64,000 nt of DNA from Pseudarthrobacter sp. MM222. Lineage in GTDB: Bacteria; Actinomycetota; Actinomycetes; Actinomycetales; Micrococcaceae. A program made the translations under genes and the position numbers. The DNA lies in contig NZ_OX352321.1 of NCBI RefSeq assembly GCF_947090775.1, positions 620,001 through 684,000 on the forward strand. Reading direction: 5' to 3'. The notes beneath the pieces were generated by a model. The model did not search any database. It had not been told where the DNA came from and saw nothing but the letters and a program-made list of their open reading frames with translations. Positions 24,962 to 32,981 of the stretch are shown piece by piece (the stretch's first letter is position 1; each line of letters starts with the position of its first letter).

Positions 24962-25638
24962 GCAGGATTTTGATTGTCGAGGACGAGGAGTCGTTCAGCG
25001 ACCCGTTGTCATATCTGCTGGGCAAGGAAGGGTTCGAGGTGGAGGTGGTGGATAACGGGCTTGACGCCATCACCGAGTTTGACCGCAACGGCGCCGACCT
25101 CGTCCTCCTGGACCTGCAGCTTCCCGGCCAGTCCGGCACCGAAGTCTGCCGCCAGCTCCGGCAGCGCTCCTCCGTTCCCGTCATCATGCTGACAGCCAAG
25201 GATGCGGAGATCGACAAAGTGGTGGGACTGGAGCTGGGCGCTGATGACTACGTCACCAAGCCCTACTCCTCCCGCGAACTCGTCGCCCGCGTCCGGGCCG
25301 TGCTCCGCCGCCAGGGTGAGCCCGAGGAACTGATCTCCAGCACCGTGCAGGCCGGTCCGGTCCGGATGGACGTCGAACGGCACGTGGTCAGCGTCGGAGG
25401 CGAGCAGGTCTCGCTGCCGCTGAAGGAATTCGAGCTGTTGGAGATGCTGCTGCGGAACTCCGGCCGGGTGCTGACCCGCGGGCAGCTGATCGACCGGGTC
25501 TGGGGGTCGGACTATGTGGGGGACACCAAGACCCTGGACGTCCACGTCAAACGGCTGCGCAGCAAGATCGAGCCCGACCCTTCGGCGCCGCGGTACCTGA
25601 TCACCGTCCGCGGGCTCGGCTACAAGTTCGAGCCCTGA
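24958..25638 (+). CDS. regX3: phosphate-responsive response regulator RegX3
   Basis: OmpR/PhoB-class regulator, 226 residues, starting at TTG 24958 inside the end of senX3. The receiver has acidic pocket VEDEES, phosphoacceptor Asp52 in LLDLQLPGQSG, and TAKDAE and TKPYSSRELVARVRA. The C-terminal winged helix contains LPLKEFELLEMLLRNSGRVL and the recognition helix DTKTLDVHVKRLRSKIE. With SenX3 and PhoU it forms the phosphate-sensing module and probably binds the PHO-like repeats upstream of senX3. Confidence 0.95.
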   Translation: MSRILIVEDEESFSDPLSYLLGKEGFEVEVVDNGLDAITEFDRNGADLVLLDLQLPGQSGTEVCRQLRQRSSVPVIMLTAKDAEIDKVVGLELGADDYVTKPYSSRELVARVRAVLRRQGEPEELISSTVQAGPVRMDVERHVVSVGGEQVSLPLKEFELLEMLLRNSGRVLTRGQLIDRVWGSDYVGDTKTLDVHVKRLRSKIEPDPSAPRYLITVRGLGYKFEP

Positions 25639-25677
25639 GCCATAAGGGCCGGCGCCTGGCGTAAGGCATCAGGCAGC

Positions 25678-25730
25678 AAAAAGGAGGGGCACCCGGACTG
25701 AACTGTTCAGACCGGGTGCCCCTCCATTTG
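25678..25730. terminator. extended bidirectional terminator between regX3 and lipoprotein gene
   Basis: A 14-bp stem pairs 25683-25696 with 25712-25725. Its loop is itself a palindrome, CTGAAC-t-GTTCAG (25698-25710). A run of five T follows on the minus strand, serving the lipoprotein gene; on the plus strand ATTT follows, serving regX3. Confidence 0.85.
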
Positions 25731-25739
25731 CGTGGAAGC

Positions 25740-26306
25740 TTAGTGGTTCGCGCTGCTCGTCGGAGTCGGCGTCGACGTCGGCGAGGCCGTATCGGTGCCG
25801 CCGGTCGGCGCGGTGCTCGGCAGGTACTGCTTGTAGTCGACGATCGTGCCGTCCAAGACAGGGACCTTGAACTTGGCGTTCTGGTTGGTGCCGTCCTCGC
25901 GGACGCTGAGCTCAAGCAGGGAGCCGGGTTTGGCGCCGGTGGTGCTGAGGAGCGCCTCGTCGGCAGAATCCTCGTTCAGCAGTGCGTAGGAGTTCTTCTT
26001 GACCGAGATCTCGGCCTGGGCACCGCCGTCGCCGCTGATGGTCAGCTTCACGTCACGGGCCGAGTTGTTGTAGACCGCGCCGATCACACGGCCGGGCTTG
26101 TCTTCGCCCTCCGAGATGATCATCATGTTGCGGAGCTGCAGCGGGCCGAGGTTGGTTTGCGTTCCGTCCGACGCGGAGTACTGCTCAGAGGTCTGCTGGG
26201 GGTTGATGTAGCCGCAGCCGGTTACCGACAGCAGGCCGATGCCAAGTGCAGCCGTTGCCATTGCCAGCTTGCCGCGCTGGCCCCGGTTCATCGCAGTGAA
26301 ACGCAC
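25740..26306 (-). CDS. LpqE-like lipoprotein
   Basis: A 188-residue surface lipoprotein. The signal peptide ends in SVTGC with lipidated Cys31, followed by GYINPQQTSEQYSASDGTQ. A beta-rich domain follows and the C-terminus is a Thr/Pro/Ser-rich tail. It diverges from carD, the same arrangement as mycobacterial lpqE and carD, which supports the name. GTG 26306 is preferred because GAGGAG (26315-26320) lies 8 bases upstream; GTG 26315 overlaps that site. Function is unknown; a copper or cell-envelope role has not been established here. Confidence 0.78.
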   Translation of the reverse strand: MRFTAMNRGQRGKLAMATAALGIGLLSVTGCGYINPQQTSEQYSASDGTQTNLGPLQLRNMMIISEGEDKPGRVIGAVYNNSARDVKLTISGDGGAQAEISVKKNSYALLNEDSADEALLSTTGAKPGSLLELSVREDGTNQNAKFKVPVLDGTIVDYKQYLPSTAPTGGTDTASPTSTPTPTSSANH

Positions 26307-26489
26307 GTCACGCACTCCTCGAGAGTCTTGAAACAGTATTCAGCCATAGCCTATCTGCAATCGGCCGCAAACGAGGATTCCGCCCGTACACATACGCGCG
26401 GGCGCTGCGTCCCCACGTGCGCCGGATCCGGTGCAGGTGGTGCGTCCGCCGGGCAGGGAGGGGCTCCGGGGCCGTGCAGCAGCAGACCC

Positions 26490-26518
26490 TTGGCAAAGCC
26501 TGTTGCATGCACTAATAT
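26490..26518 (+). promoter_or_regulatory. predicted promoter of carD
   Basis: A -35 hexamer TTGGCA (26490-26495) and -10 hexamer TAATAT (26513-26518) are separated by 17 bases. This matches a housekeeping sigma promoter well in an otherwise GC-rich genome. It lies about 135 bases before the carD start, which leaves a long untranslated leader. The rest of the 346-base gap shows no other clear element. Confidence 0.6.
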
Positions 26519-26652
26519 CCGCTTTCGTCAAGGGGTCTGAGGGCTCCGTTTCGGGCCATTTTCCCCGGATTCATGCGGTTCTAGGGCACAAACGATGGCA
26601 GTCGTATGCCTTAATCGTGATAAACTGGTCTGCGGGAAAGGGGAATGTCCAC

Positions 26653-27135
26653 ATGGTTTTTGAGGTCGGCGAGACAGTAGTTTACCCTCACCACGGTGCA
26701 GCCAAAATTGAAGAAATCAAGATGCGCACTGTCAAGGGCGAAGAGAAGATGTATCTCAAGCTCAAGGTGGCTCAGGGTGATCTGACCATTGAAGTTCCAG
26801 CAGAAAACGTTGACCTAGTTGGGGTCCGGGACGTAGTGGGCAAAGAAGGTTTGGAGCACGTGTTTGATGTGCTGCGCGCCGAGTTCACTGAGGAGCCCAC
26901 CAACTGGTCACGTCGGTACAAGGCAAACCTGGAGAAGCTTGCTTCCGGTGACGTCATCAAGGTTGCAGAGGTCGTCCGCGACCTGTGGCGCCGCGATCAC
27001 GACCGGGGTCTCTCCGCAGGAGAGAAGCGCATGCTGGCCAAGGCCCGCCAGATTCTGATTTCAGAACTGGCGTTGGCCGAAAAGACGGATGAAGAGAAGG
27101 CCGCAAGCGTTCTCGACGAAGTCCTGGCTTCCTAA
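26653..27135 (+). CDS. carD: CarD family transcriptional regulator
   Basis: RNA-polymerase-binding protein, 160 residues, that stabilises open promoter complexes, especially at rRNA promoters in actinobacteria. It begins with the family's Tudor-like RNAP-interaction domain, [20 protein letters not shown], extending to about residue 55. The helical DNA-binding domain follows, with [17 protein letters not shown] and [19 protein letters not shown], in which the conserved Trp is visible. ATG 26653 is preceded by AAAGGGGAATG. It is the first gene of the carD-ispD-ispF-cysS-rlmB block, though a terminator follows it. Confidence 0.97.
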   Translation: MVFEVGETVVYPHHGAAKIEEIKMRTVKGEEKMYLKLKVAQGDLTIEVPAENVDLVGVRDVVGKEGLEHVFDVLRAEFTEEPTNWSRRYKANLEKLASGDVIKVAEVVRDLWRRDHDRGLSAGEKRMLAKARQILISELALAEKTDEEKAASVLDEVLAS

Positions 27136-27148
27136 GACAAGAATTGAA

Positions 27149-27182
27149 CCCCGGTGGCGAAAGCCGCCGGGGTTTCTTTTTG
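27149..27182 (+). terminator. rho-independent terminator after carD
   Basis: CCCCGGTGGC (27149-27158) pairs with GCCGCCGGGG (27163-27172) around the tetraloop gaaa. TTTCTTTTTG follows. This should separate carD from ispD transcription. Confidence 0.9.
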
Positions 27183-27212
27183 CCCATTTCTCCCGCTCCG
27201 CGCGGCGGGTCC

Positions 27213-27278
27213 CCCAACTAGCTCGCAGTTGGGCCGTTTTCAAGCGCCCAAAACGACAACAGCTGCGAGCTACTTGGG
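27213..27278. repeat. long imperfect palindrome between carD and ispD
   Basis: The outer arms are CCCAACTAGCTCGCA (27213-27227) and TGCGAGCTACTTGGG (27264-27278), which pair with a single mismatch. Inside them GTTG and GTTTT (27228-27240) mirror AAAAC and CAAC (27250-27260), giving nearly continuous pairing across 66 bases. It is too long for a simple terminator and lacks a T-run. A dispersed genomic palindromic repeat is the likeliest explanation. Confidence 0.7.
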
Positions 27279-27307
27279 CGGCACTGCGGGGACGTAGTCT
27301 TGAGCGC

Positions 27308-28090
27308 ATGGATACTGGATCGACGACCCCTGCCACCGCCGTCATCGTCGTTGCGGCCGGCTCCGGGCAGCGCCTCGGCTACGGCATGCCCAAGGCACGC
27401 GTTCCGCTTGGCGGCGAGCCCATTCTGATGCATGCCTTGCGGGGGATAGTCGCCTCGGGAGTAGCCGCACAGGTCTGTGTCGCTTTACCCGAAGGCGACA
27501 GGGCGCTCCGGGAGATGTGCGATGACTTTCGGACGGAGCTGGTCGACGGCGGCCCACTGCTCACGCTCGTGGACGGCGGAGCCAGCCGGGCCGAATCGGT
27601 CCGCGCCGCCATGGCCGTGCTCGAGAGTGGCACCCAGGCTGTCCTGGTGCACGACGCTGCACGCGCGCTGACGCCCGAATCGGTTTTCCACCGTGTGGTT
27701 GATGCGCTGGCGGCCGGTGCGAAAGCGGTCATTCCGGTCATGCCGGTGGTGGACACCGTCAAGACGGTGGAGCCGACTGCCGGCGACGGCATTGCCATCG
27801 CCCCGGAGCTCGTGACCGGCACGGCACCCCGGGAGACGCTCCGCTCGGTACAGACGCCGCAGGGCTTCGACCTGGCCACGCTCCGCCGCGCCCATGAGGC
27901 TGCTGCCGGATTCGACGCCGACCAGGCCGCCGCCGTCACGGACGACGCCATGCTCGTCGAACTTCTGGGCGTTCCCGTCCACGCCGTACGTGGCGCCAGC
28001 CAGTCGCTGAAGATCACGACACCCCTGGACCTCATCATTGCCGAGGGTCTCCTCGAAGGCCCCCTTGGCGCCCGCTGGGTGGAAGGCTGA
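27308..28090 (+). CDS. ispD: 2-C-methyl-D-erythritol 4-phosphate cytidylyltransferase
   Basis: Third step of the non-mevalonate isoprenoid pathway: transfers CMP onto methylerythritol phosphate. The 260-residue protein has the nucleotidyltransferase N-terminus [17 protein letters not shown] (14-30). [11 protein letters not shown] and [15 protein letters not shown] are further family motifs. ATG 27308 gives the normal start. ispF follows after 2 bases, so the two successive-step genes are co-transcribed. A long palindrome lies just upstream. Confidence 0.95.
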   Translation: MDTGSTTPATAVIVVAAGSGQRLGYGMPKARVPLGGEPILMHALRGIVASGVAAQVCVALPEGDRALREMCDDFRTELVDGGPLLTLVDGGASRAESVRAAMAVLESGTQAVLVHDAARALTPESVFHRVVDALAAGAKAVIPVMPVVDTVKTVEPTAGDGIAIAPELVTGTAPRETLRSVQTPQGFDLATLRRAHEAAAGFDADQAAAVTDDAMLVELLGVPVHAVRGASQSLKITTPLDLIIAEGLLEGPLGARWVEG

Positions 28091-28092
28091 CC

Positions 28093-28644
28093 ATGACGGC
28101 GACCCCGAACCACGTGCCCCCGAACGCGGCCCTCCCGGTCATACCGCGGACCGGAATCGGCGTCGATGTCCACGCTTACGCCTCTGAAGACGCCCCTCAA
28201 CCGCTCTGGCTCGGAGGCCTTTTCTGGGAAGGGGAACGCGGCCTGTCCGGCCATTCGGACGGCGATCCGGTGGCGCACGCCGCGGCCGACGCCCTCTTTT
28301 CCGCCTGCGGAGTGGGGGACCTGGGTACACACTTCGGCACCGACCGGCCCGAATACGCCGGTGCGTCCGGAGTGACCCTTCTCGCAGCCGCGGCGCGGAT
28401 CGTTCGCGCCGAAGGGTTCGAAATCGGCAACATCGCCGTGCAGTTTGTCGCCAACCGGCCGAAATTCGGTCCCCGGCGCGAGGAATCGCAGCGCGTCCTC
28501 AGTGCGGCGGCGGCGGCTCCGGTGAGCGTCACGGCCACCACCAGCGACGGGCTCGGCTTCACGGGCCGAGGTGAGGGGATTTCGGCCATCGCCACCGCCC
28601 TCGTCTACCGTTCCGGCCAGGCCGGACCGGCCCCGGTCGCCTAG
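28093..28644 (+). CDS. ispF: 2-C-methyl-D-erythritol 2,4-cyclodiphosphate synthase
   Basis: Forms the cyclic diphosphate intermediate of the non-mevalonate pathway; a trimeric zinc enzyme of 183 residues. Metal-binding residues are Asp25 and His27 in GVDVHAY, and His54 in [19 protein letters not shown]. The C-terminal [17 protein letters not shown] is the conserved nucleotide-binding end. A 20-residue N-terminal extension and short tail are additional to the compact family core. It is 2 bases after ispD. Confidence 0.96.
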   Translation: MTATPNHVPPNAALPVIPRTGIGVDVHAYASEDAPQPLWLGGLFWEGERGLSGHSDGDPVAHAAADALFSACGVGDLGTHFGTDRPEYAGASGVTLLAAAARIVRAEGFEIGNIAVQFVANRPKFGPRREESQRVLSAAAAAPVSVTATTSDGLGFTGRGEGISAIATALVYRSGQAGPAPVA

Positions 28645-28684
28645 GATTAAGGGACATCCCGTTCCCGTGCCAACAGGAGACACC

Positions 28685-29032
28685 GTGAAAAAGCTGGCCG
28701 CCGCCGTCGCACTCCTCACTGGAACGCTGCTGACCGGCTGCGCGGGATCGGGGACGCCGCCGGCGCCCGCCAGAATGAGTGTGCAGGAGAGCTGCGCCTT
28801 CCTCAACGGCGACAACTTCGTGCCCACCGGAACCCAGAAGGAGCGGGCGGGCCAGATCGCCCAGCACTACCAGGAAGTCGCGGACAAGGTGGCCCCCGAG
28901 GTGTCCGCCCCGATCCAGAAGATGGCGGACGTGATGAAAGATGTGGCCGCCACCCCCGATGGAACCCAGACCGCCGAGCAGACGGATCAGTTCAGGGAAC
29001 AGATCAACAAGATCGGCGAGTACTGCAAGTAA
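28685..29032 (+). CDS. small lipoprotein, 115 aa
   Basis: The protein begins with a signal peptide and lipobox LLTGC (Cys19). A mostly helical, charged mature part follows, including SVQESCAFLNGDNF and PIQKMADVMKDVAA, and ends GEYCK. Two cysteines in the mature domain may form a disulfide. The GTG start at 28685 has AGGAGA about 5 bases before it. It sits between ispF and cysS, which are normally adjacent in related blocks, so it is an insertion in that block. Function unknown. Confidence 0.78.
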   Translation: MKKLAAAVALLTGTLLTGCAGSGTPPAPARMSVQESCAFLNGDNFVPTGTQKERAGQIAQHYQEVADKVAPEVSAPIQKMADVMKDVAATPDGTQTAEQTDQFREQINKIGEYCK

Positions 29033-29111
29033 CCGGCGTGTCCAGGACCGCGGCGCGCTGCGGGCCGACAGGGCGGGCGGGCGAAACGGGGCCATCGGCT
29101 AATCTGGAGCG

Positions 29112-30572
29112 GTGACCCTGCGCTTTTACGACACTGCATCCGCCGAAGTCCGGAACTTCGTCCCCCTGGTTCCGGGCAAAGTGAGCCTCTACTACTGCGG
29201 CGCCACGGTGCAGGGCATGCCGCACGTGGGGCACATCCGCTCCGCCATCGCCTTCGACCAGCTCACCCGCTGGCTGCAGTACCGGGGCTTCCGCGTGACA
29301 GTGGTCCGCAACGTGACCGACATCGACGACAAGATCCTGGCCAAGTCCATGGCCTCCTTCGGTCCGGAGTTCGAGGACGAGCCCGGTGCGGTCCGGGAGG
29401 AGGAATGGTGGGCGTTGGCCTACCGGTATGAGCAGGAGTTCCTCAAGGCCTACGACACCCTCGGGGTCTCCCGGCCCACGTACGAACCCCGCGCCACCGG
29501 CCACATCCCGGAGATGCACGCCCTGATTCAACAGCTGATCGACCGGGGCCACGCCTACCCCGCGCCGGACGGCTCCGGCGACGTCTACTTCGACGTCCGC
29601 TCCTGGAGCAAGTACGGCTCGCTGACGCGGCAGAAGGTGGACGACATGCAGGGCGCCCCGGACGCTGACCCCCGCGGTAAAAAGGATCCGCGCGACTTCG
29701 CGCTCTGGAAGGGCCACAAGGACGGGGAGCCGACGACGGCGAGTTGGGCGTCGCCCTGGGGCGCCGGCCGGCCGGGCTGGCATCTGGAATGCTCGGCGAT
29801 GGTCACCAAATACCTCGGCACGGAGTTCGACATCCACGGCGGCGGCCTCGATCTGCGCTTTCCGCACCATGAAAACGAGATGGCGCAGTCGCAGGCAGCC
29901 GGGCACCCGTTTGCCAACTTCTGGATGCACAACGGCATGGTCACTTACGCCGGGGAGAAAATGTCCAAGTCGATCGGCAACACGGTCAGCCCGTCCGAAA
30001 TGCTGGCGGTGGCGTCGCCTCGGGTGGTCCGCTACTACCTGGGACAGGCCCAGTACCGCTCGATCCTCGACTACCAGCCCACCTCCTTGCAGGAGGCCGC
30101 CGCCGCCATGGAGCGGATTGATGGCTTCCTCAGCCGCGCGAGCCGGACCCTTGCCGGAGTGGACGGTGCAGGCCCGGCGTCGGACAACGACGGCACCGTC
30201 CCCGATGCTTTCGCGGCGGCCATGGATGATGACCTCAACGTCCCGCAGGCACTGGCGGTGCTGCACGACACCGTCCGCGCCGGCAACACAGCACTCACCG
30301 CCGGCGAACTCGACGACGCCCGCAGGGCGCTGCACAGCGCGACCGACATGCTGCGTGTCCTTGGTCTCAACGACACCGCGGCCCCGGCAGTGGACGAACA
30401 AAGCAACACCGCCCTCGGCGTTCTCGTCGAGGCGCAGCTCGCGGCGAGGGCGCAGGCCCGGGCCGGCAAGGACTGGGCAGCCTCGGACGCCATCCGCGAC
30501 ACCCTCGCGGCGGCCGGCGTCGTCGTCGAGGACGGTGCCGACGGCGCAAGCTGGAGCCTTAAGCGCAGCTGA
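29112..30572 (+). CDS. cysS: cysteinyl-tRNA synthetase
   Basis: Charges tRNA-Cys; class I synthetase of 486 residues. Zinc and cysteine binding begins with Cys29 in YYCGATVQ, and the HIGH motif is HVGH at 38-41. WHLECSAM and [10 protein letters not shown] supply further zinc ligands. KMSKS is at 283-287. The C-terminus is a short anticodon-binding bundle. GTG 29112 is the start. Family call is certain, although mycothiol ligase MshC is a close paralogue; the C-terminal domain and length favour CysS. Confidence 0.94.
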   Translation: MTLRFYDTASAEVRNFVPLVPGKVSLYYCGATVQGMPHVGHIRSAIAFDQLTRWLQYRGFRVTVVRNVTDIDDKILAKSMASFGPEFEDEPGAVREEEWWALAYRYEQEFLKAYDTLGVSRPTYEPRATGHIPEMHALIQQLIDRGHAYPAPDGSGDVYFDVRSWSKYGSLTRQKVDDMQGAPDADPRGKKDPRDFALWKGHKDGEPTTASWASPWGAGRPGWHLECSAMVTKYLGTEFDIHGGGLDLRFPHHENEMAQSQAAGHPFANFWMHNGMVTYAGEKMSKSIGNTVSPSEMLAVASPRVVRYYLGQAQYRSILDYQPTSLQEAAAAMERIDGFLSRASRTLAGVDGAGPASDNDGTVPDAFAAAMDDDLNVPQALAVLHDTVRAGNTALTAGELDDARRALHSATDMLRVLGLNDTAAPAVDEQSNTALGVLVEAQLAARAQARAGKDWAASDAIRDTLAAAGVVVEDGADGASWSLKRS

Positions 30573-30706
30573 GGAGCCGGCCCGCCGCGGCCCCAACTGG
30601 GCAACGGGAACGCCACCATCACGGCCCCCGGTCGACGATTTAACTCGAGTCAGTAGACTGGAGTTCAGACTTGTCAACGAATCGCGTATTTAAAAGGGTG
30701 GAAATC

Positions 30707-31693
30707 ATGGCCAACAACGGTCGCCGGTCGGTCAAATTGAAGAAGGGCCCCACCGTCGGAACCGGCGGTCATGGCCGCAAGGCTCTTGAGGGCAAGGGCC
30801 CCACGCCCAAGGCGGAGGACCGCCCGTACCACAAGGCCCACAAGAACAAGCAGCTCGCGGAACGCTCTGCGGCCAAACGGCCGGGTGCCCCGCGTAACGC
30901 CGGCGCCCGCTCGGGCCCCAAGGGCCGCGCCACCGAGGAAGTCGTCACCGGACGTAACTCCGTGGTCGAAGCACTGCGCGCTGGCATTCCTGCCAAAGCG
31001 CTCCACGTTGCCATCCGCATCGAGATGGATGACCGGGTCAAGGAATCCCTCAAGCTGGCCGCCGAACGCGGTATCCCGCTCCTGGAAACCGGCAAGCCGG
31101 AGCTGGACCGGATGACCGACGACGCCATCCACCAGGGCCTCGTGCTGCAGATCCCGCCGTACGAGTACCAGGACGCGTACGAGCTCGCCGAGGAAACCCT
31201 CGCGAGCTGGAAGAAGGGCCACGTCGCCAACGCACCGCTCTTCGTCGCGCTGGACGGCATCACCGATCCGCGCAACCTCGGCGCCATCATCCGCTCGGTT
31301 TCTGCCTTCAGCGGCCACGGCGTCGTTGTCCCGGAACGCCGCTCCGTCGGCGTTACCGCTTCGGCCTGGAAGACCAGCGCGGGAGCCGCCGTGCGCGTCC
31401 CCGTCGCACGCGCCGCCAACCTGAACAACACGCTCAAGGCGTTCAAGAACATGGGCATCTACGTTCTGGGGCTCGACGGCGACGGCGACGTCTCACTGCC
31501 GGACCTGTCCCTGGCCACTGAGCCGGTCTGCATCGTCGTCGGTTCCGAGGGCAAGGGCCTGAGCCGCCTGGTCCGCGAAAACTGCGACCAGATCGTCTCC
31601 ATCCCGATCGACTCCGCGATGGAGTCGCTCAACGCCTCCATGGCCGTCGGCATCTCCCTCTACGAGATCTCCCGGCAGCGCTCCGCCAAGTAG
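30707..31693 (+). CDS. rlmB: 23S rRNA 2'-O-methyltransferase, RlmB/TrmH family
   Basis: SPOUT-class methyltransferase of 328 residues, predicted to methylate the ribose of a guanosine in 23S rRNA. An N-terminal basic, low-complexity extension of about 85 residues (many Lys, Arg, Gly and Pro) precedes the substrate-binding domain starting GRNSVVEALRAG. The knotted catalytic domain has GITDPRNLGAIIRS (184-197), GSEGKGL (279-285) and IPIDSAMESLNASMAVGISL. ATG 30707 has AAGGGTGG upstream. It follows cysS, as in related genomes. Confidence 0.92.
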   Translation: MANNGRRSVKLKKGPTVGTGGHGRKALEGKGPTPKAEDRPYHKAHKNKQLAERSAAKRPGAPRNAGARSGPKGRATEEVVTGRNSVVEALRAGIPAKALHVAIRIEMDDRVKESLKLAAERGIPLLETGKPELDRMTDDAIHQGLVLQIPPYEYQDAYELAEETLASWKKGHVANAPLFVALDGITDPRNLGAIIRSVSAFSGHGVVVPERRSVGVTASAWKTSAGAAVRVPVARAANLNNTLKAFKNMGIYVLGLDGDGDVSLPDLSLATEPVCIVVGSEGKGLSRLVRENCDQIVSIPIDSAMESLNASMAVGISLYEISRQRSAK

Positions 31694-32055
31694 TCCATTC
31701 CGGTTTCGGCGGTTCGGCCGCCGTCTTAGTAGTGGCTGGGTTTCGCCGTCACCGGAGTTTTGCCGTCGCTTAGACACCTCCCGACGCTCCGCGCGGCCGC
31801 TGGCGGCCTTGCTACGCTCTGGTCGGCGATGCGCTCCTTCGCAAAACTCCGCTTCCGGCTATGACCGTACGCTGCCTATCGCCGTTGGCTCCCGCACCAT
31901 TCGCTGTGTTCAAACCGCTCCCTCACCTCTCGTGAGGGAGCGGTTGCCTTAACTCTTGCTTGACGCTCATGTCCGACTGTCCTGATGAAGTAGCCCAGCG
32001 AAAGTGGACCTTCCGTCGCGCGCGGAGGCGACCACGAGGAACCCGGCCGCAAGGC
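31694..32055. other. non-coding stretch with a 14-bp hairpin
   Basis: No supportable gene in 362 bases between rlmB and the convergent amidase gene. A perfect 14-bp inverted repeat pairs 31913-31926 with 31932-31945 (5-base loop), without a good T-run. The upstream part is rich in short CGCT-type runs and looks like a degenerate dispersed repeat rather than a decayed gene. Confidence 0.5.
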
Positions 32056-32865
32056 TCAGAACTTGTGGCGGTTGGCGAGGACTGGGAGTTTGGTTCGGGC
32101 TTCCTTGACCATGGCGGTGTCCAGGTCGACGAACAGCAGGCCCGGGCCGCCGTCGAGCTCTTCGAGGACGTCGCCGAAGGGGGACACGGCGACGGAGTGC
32201 CCCACGCCGGTGGGGGCAGTACCCTTGACCGCGCTTCCCTGGCTGGCGGGATCGCCCTGGCCGCAGGCAAGGACCACGGTGGTGGAGTCCAGGGCGCGGG
32301 CGCGGGCCAGGAGCTTCCATTGCTCGGCCTTGCCGGGGCCGGATCCCCAGGAGGCGCAGACGATGTTCACGTCGGCTCCGCGGTCCGCGTTCTCGGTAAA
32401 GAGCGCAGGGAACCGGACGTCGTAACAGGTGGCGAGTCCGAACGTCACGCCGTCGAGCTGGAAGGTGACCGGGTCCTTGCCGGCTTCCACGGTGTCAGAT
32501 TCGGCGAAACCGAAGGCGTCGAAGAGGTGGATCTTGTCGTAGCTGGTATCCAGGCCGCGGCCGGTGACCAGCAGGGTATTGCGGACTTTGCCGGGCGCGC
32601 CGTCGTCGGCCGTTCCCGGGGTGAACATCCCGGCGATGATGGCGATGTCATGCTCCGCAGCGATGGCGCGGAGGCGCGTGGCCCAAGGGCCGTCCAGGGG
32701 TTCGGCGATGTCCAGCAGCGAATTGCCGAAGGCGCGCATGGCCGCCTCGGGAAAGACCACGAGGTCCGCGCCGCCGGCCTTGGCCCGCCGGGCGTAGTCC
32801 TCCACGAGCGACAGATTCGCGGCAAGATCGCGTCCGGTGATGATTTGAGCCAGTGCAATCCGCAC
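32056..32865 (-). CDS. carbon-nitrogen hydrolase (nitrilase superfamily amidase)
   Basis: A 269-residue cytoplasmic hydrolase. The Glu-Lys-Cys triad is visible: Glu40 in VVFPEAAM, Lys111 in YDKIHLFD and Cys147 in GLATCYDVRFP. DGLDTSY-type spacing resembles the Nit1/Nit2 and omega-amidase branch that repairs deaminated metabolites. GTG 32865 is preferred because TGGAGG lies 6 bases upstream. It converges on rlmB and diverges from the glgX gene; the exact substrate is unknown. Confidence 0.9.
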   Translation of the reverse strand: MRIALAQIITGRDLAANLSLVEDYARRAKAGGADLVVFPEAAMRAFGNSLLDIAEPLDGPWATRLRAIAAEHDIAIIAGMFTPGTADDGAPGKVRNTLLVTGRGLDTSYDKIHLFDAFGFAESDTVEAGKDPVTFQLDGVTFGLATCYDVRFPALFTENADRGADVNIVCASWGSGPGKAEQWKLLARARALDSTTVVLACGQGDPASQGSAVKGTAPTGVGHSVAVSPFGDVLEELDGGPGLLFVDLDTAMVKEARTKLPVLANRHKF

Positions 32866-32981
32866 GGTTACCTCCAATGTCGGCGCTTCATTCCAGTATG
32901 CAACGGTCTTTTCCGTACACTGCACATGGTCAGGAAAACAGGAAAAGGGGCGGTTTGTTCCACCCCGCTAAGCTATAGGCA

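Noticed and set aside
24958..25545. Frames opposite regX3 resembling Gly/Val-rich proteins
   Set aside because: They lie fully inside regX3, which is a clear response regulator.
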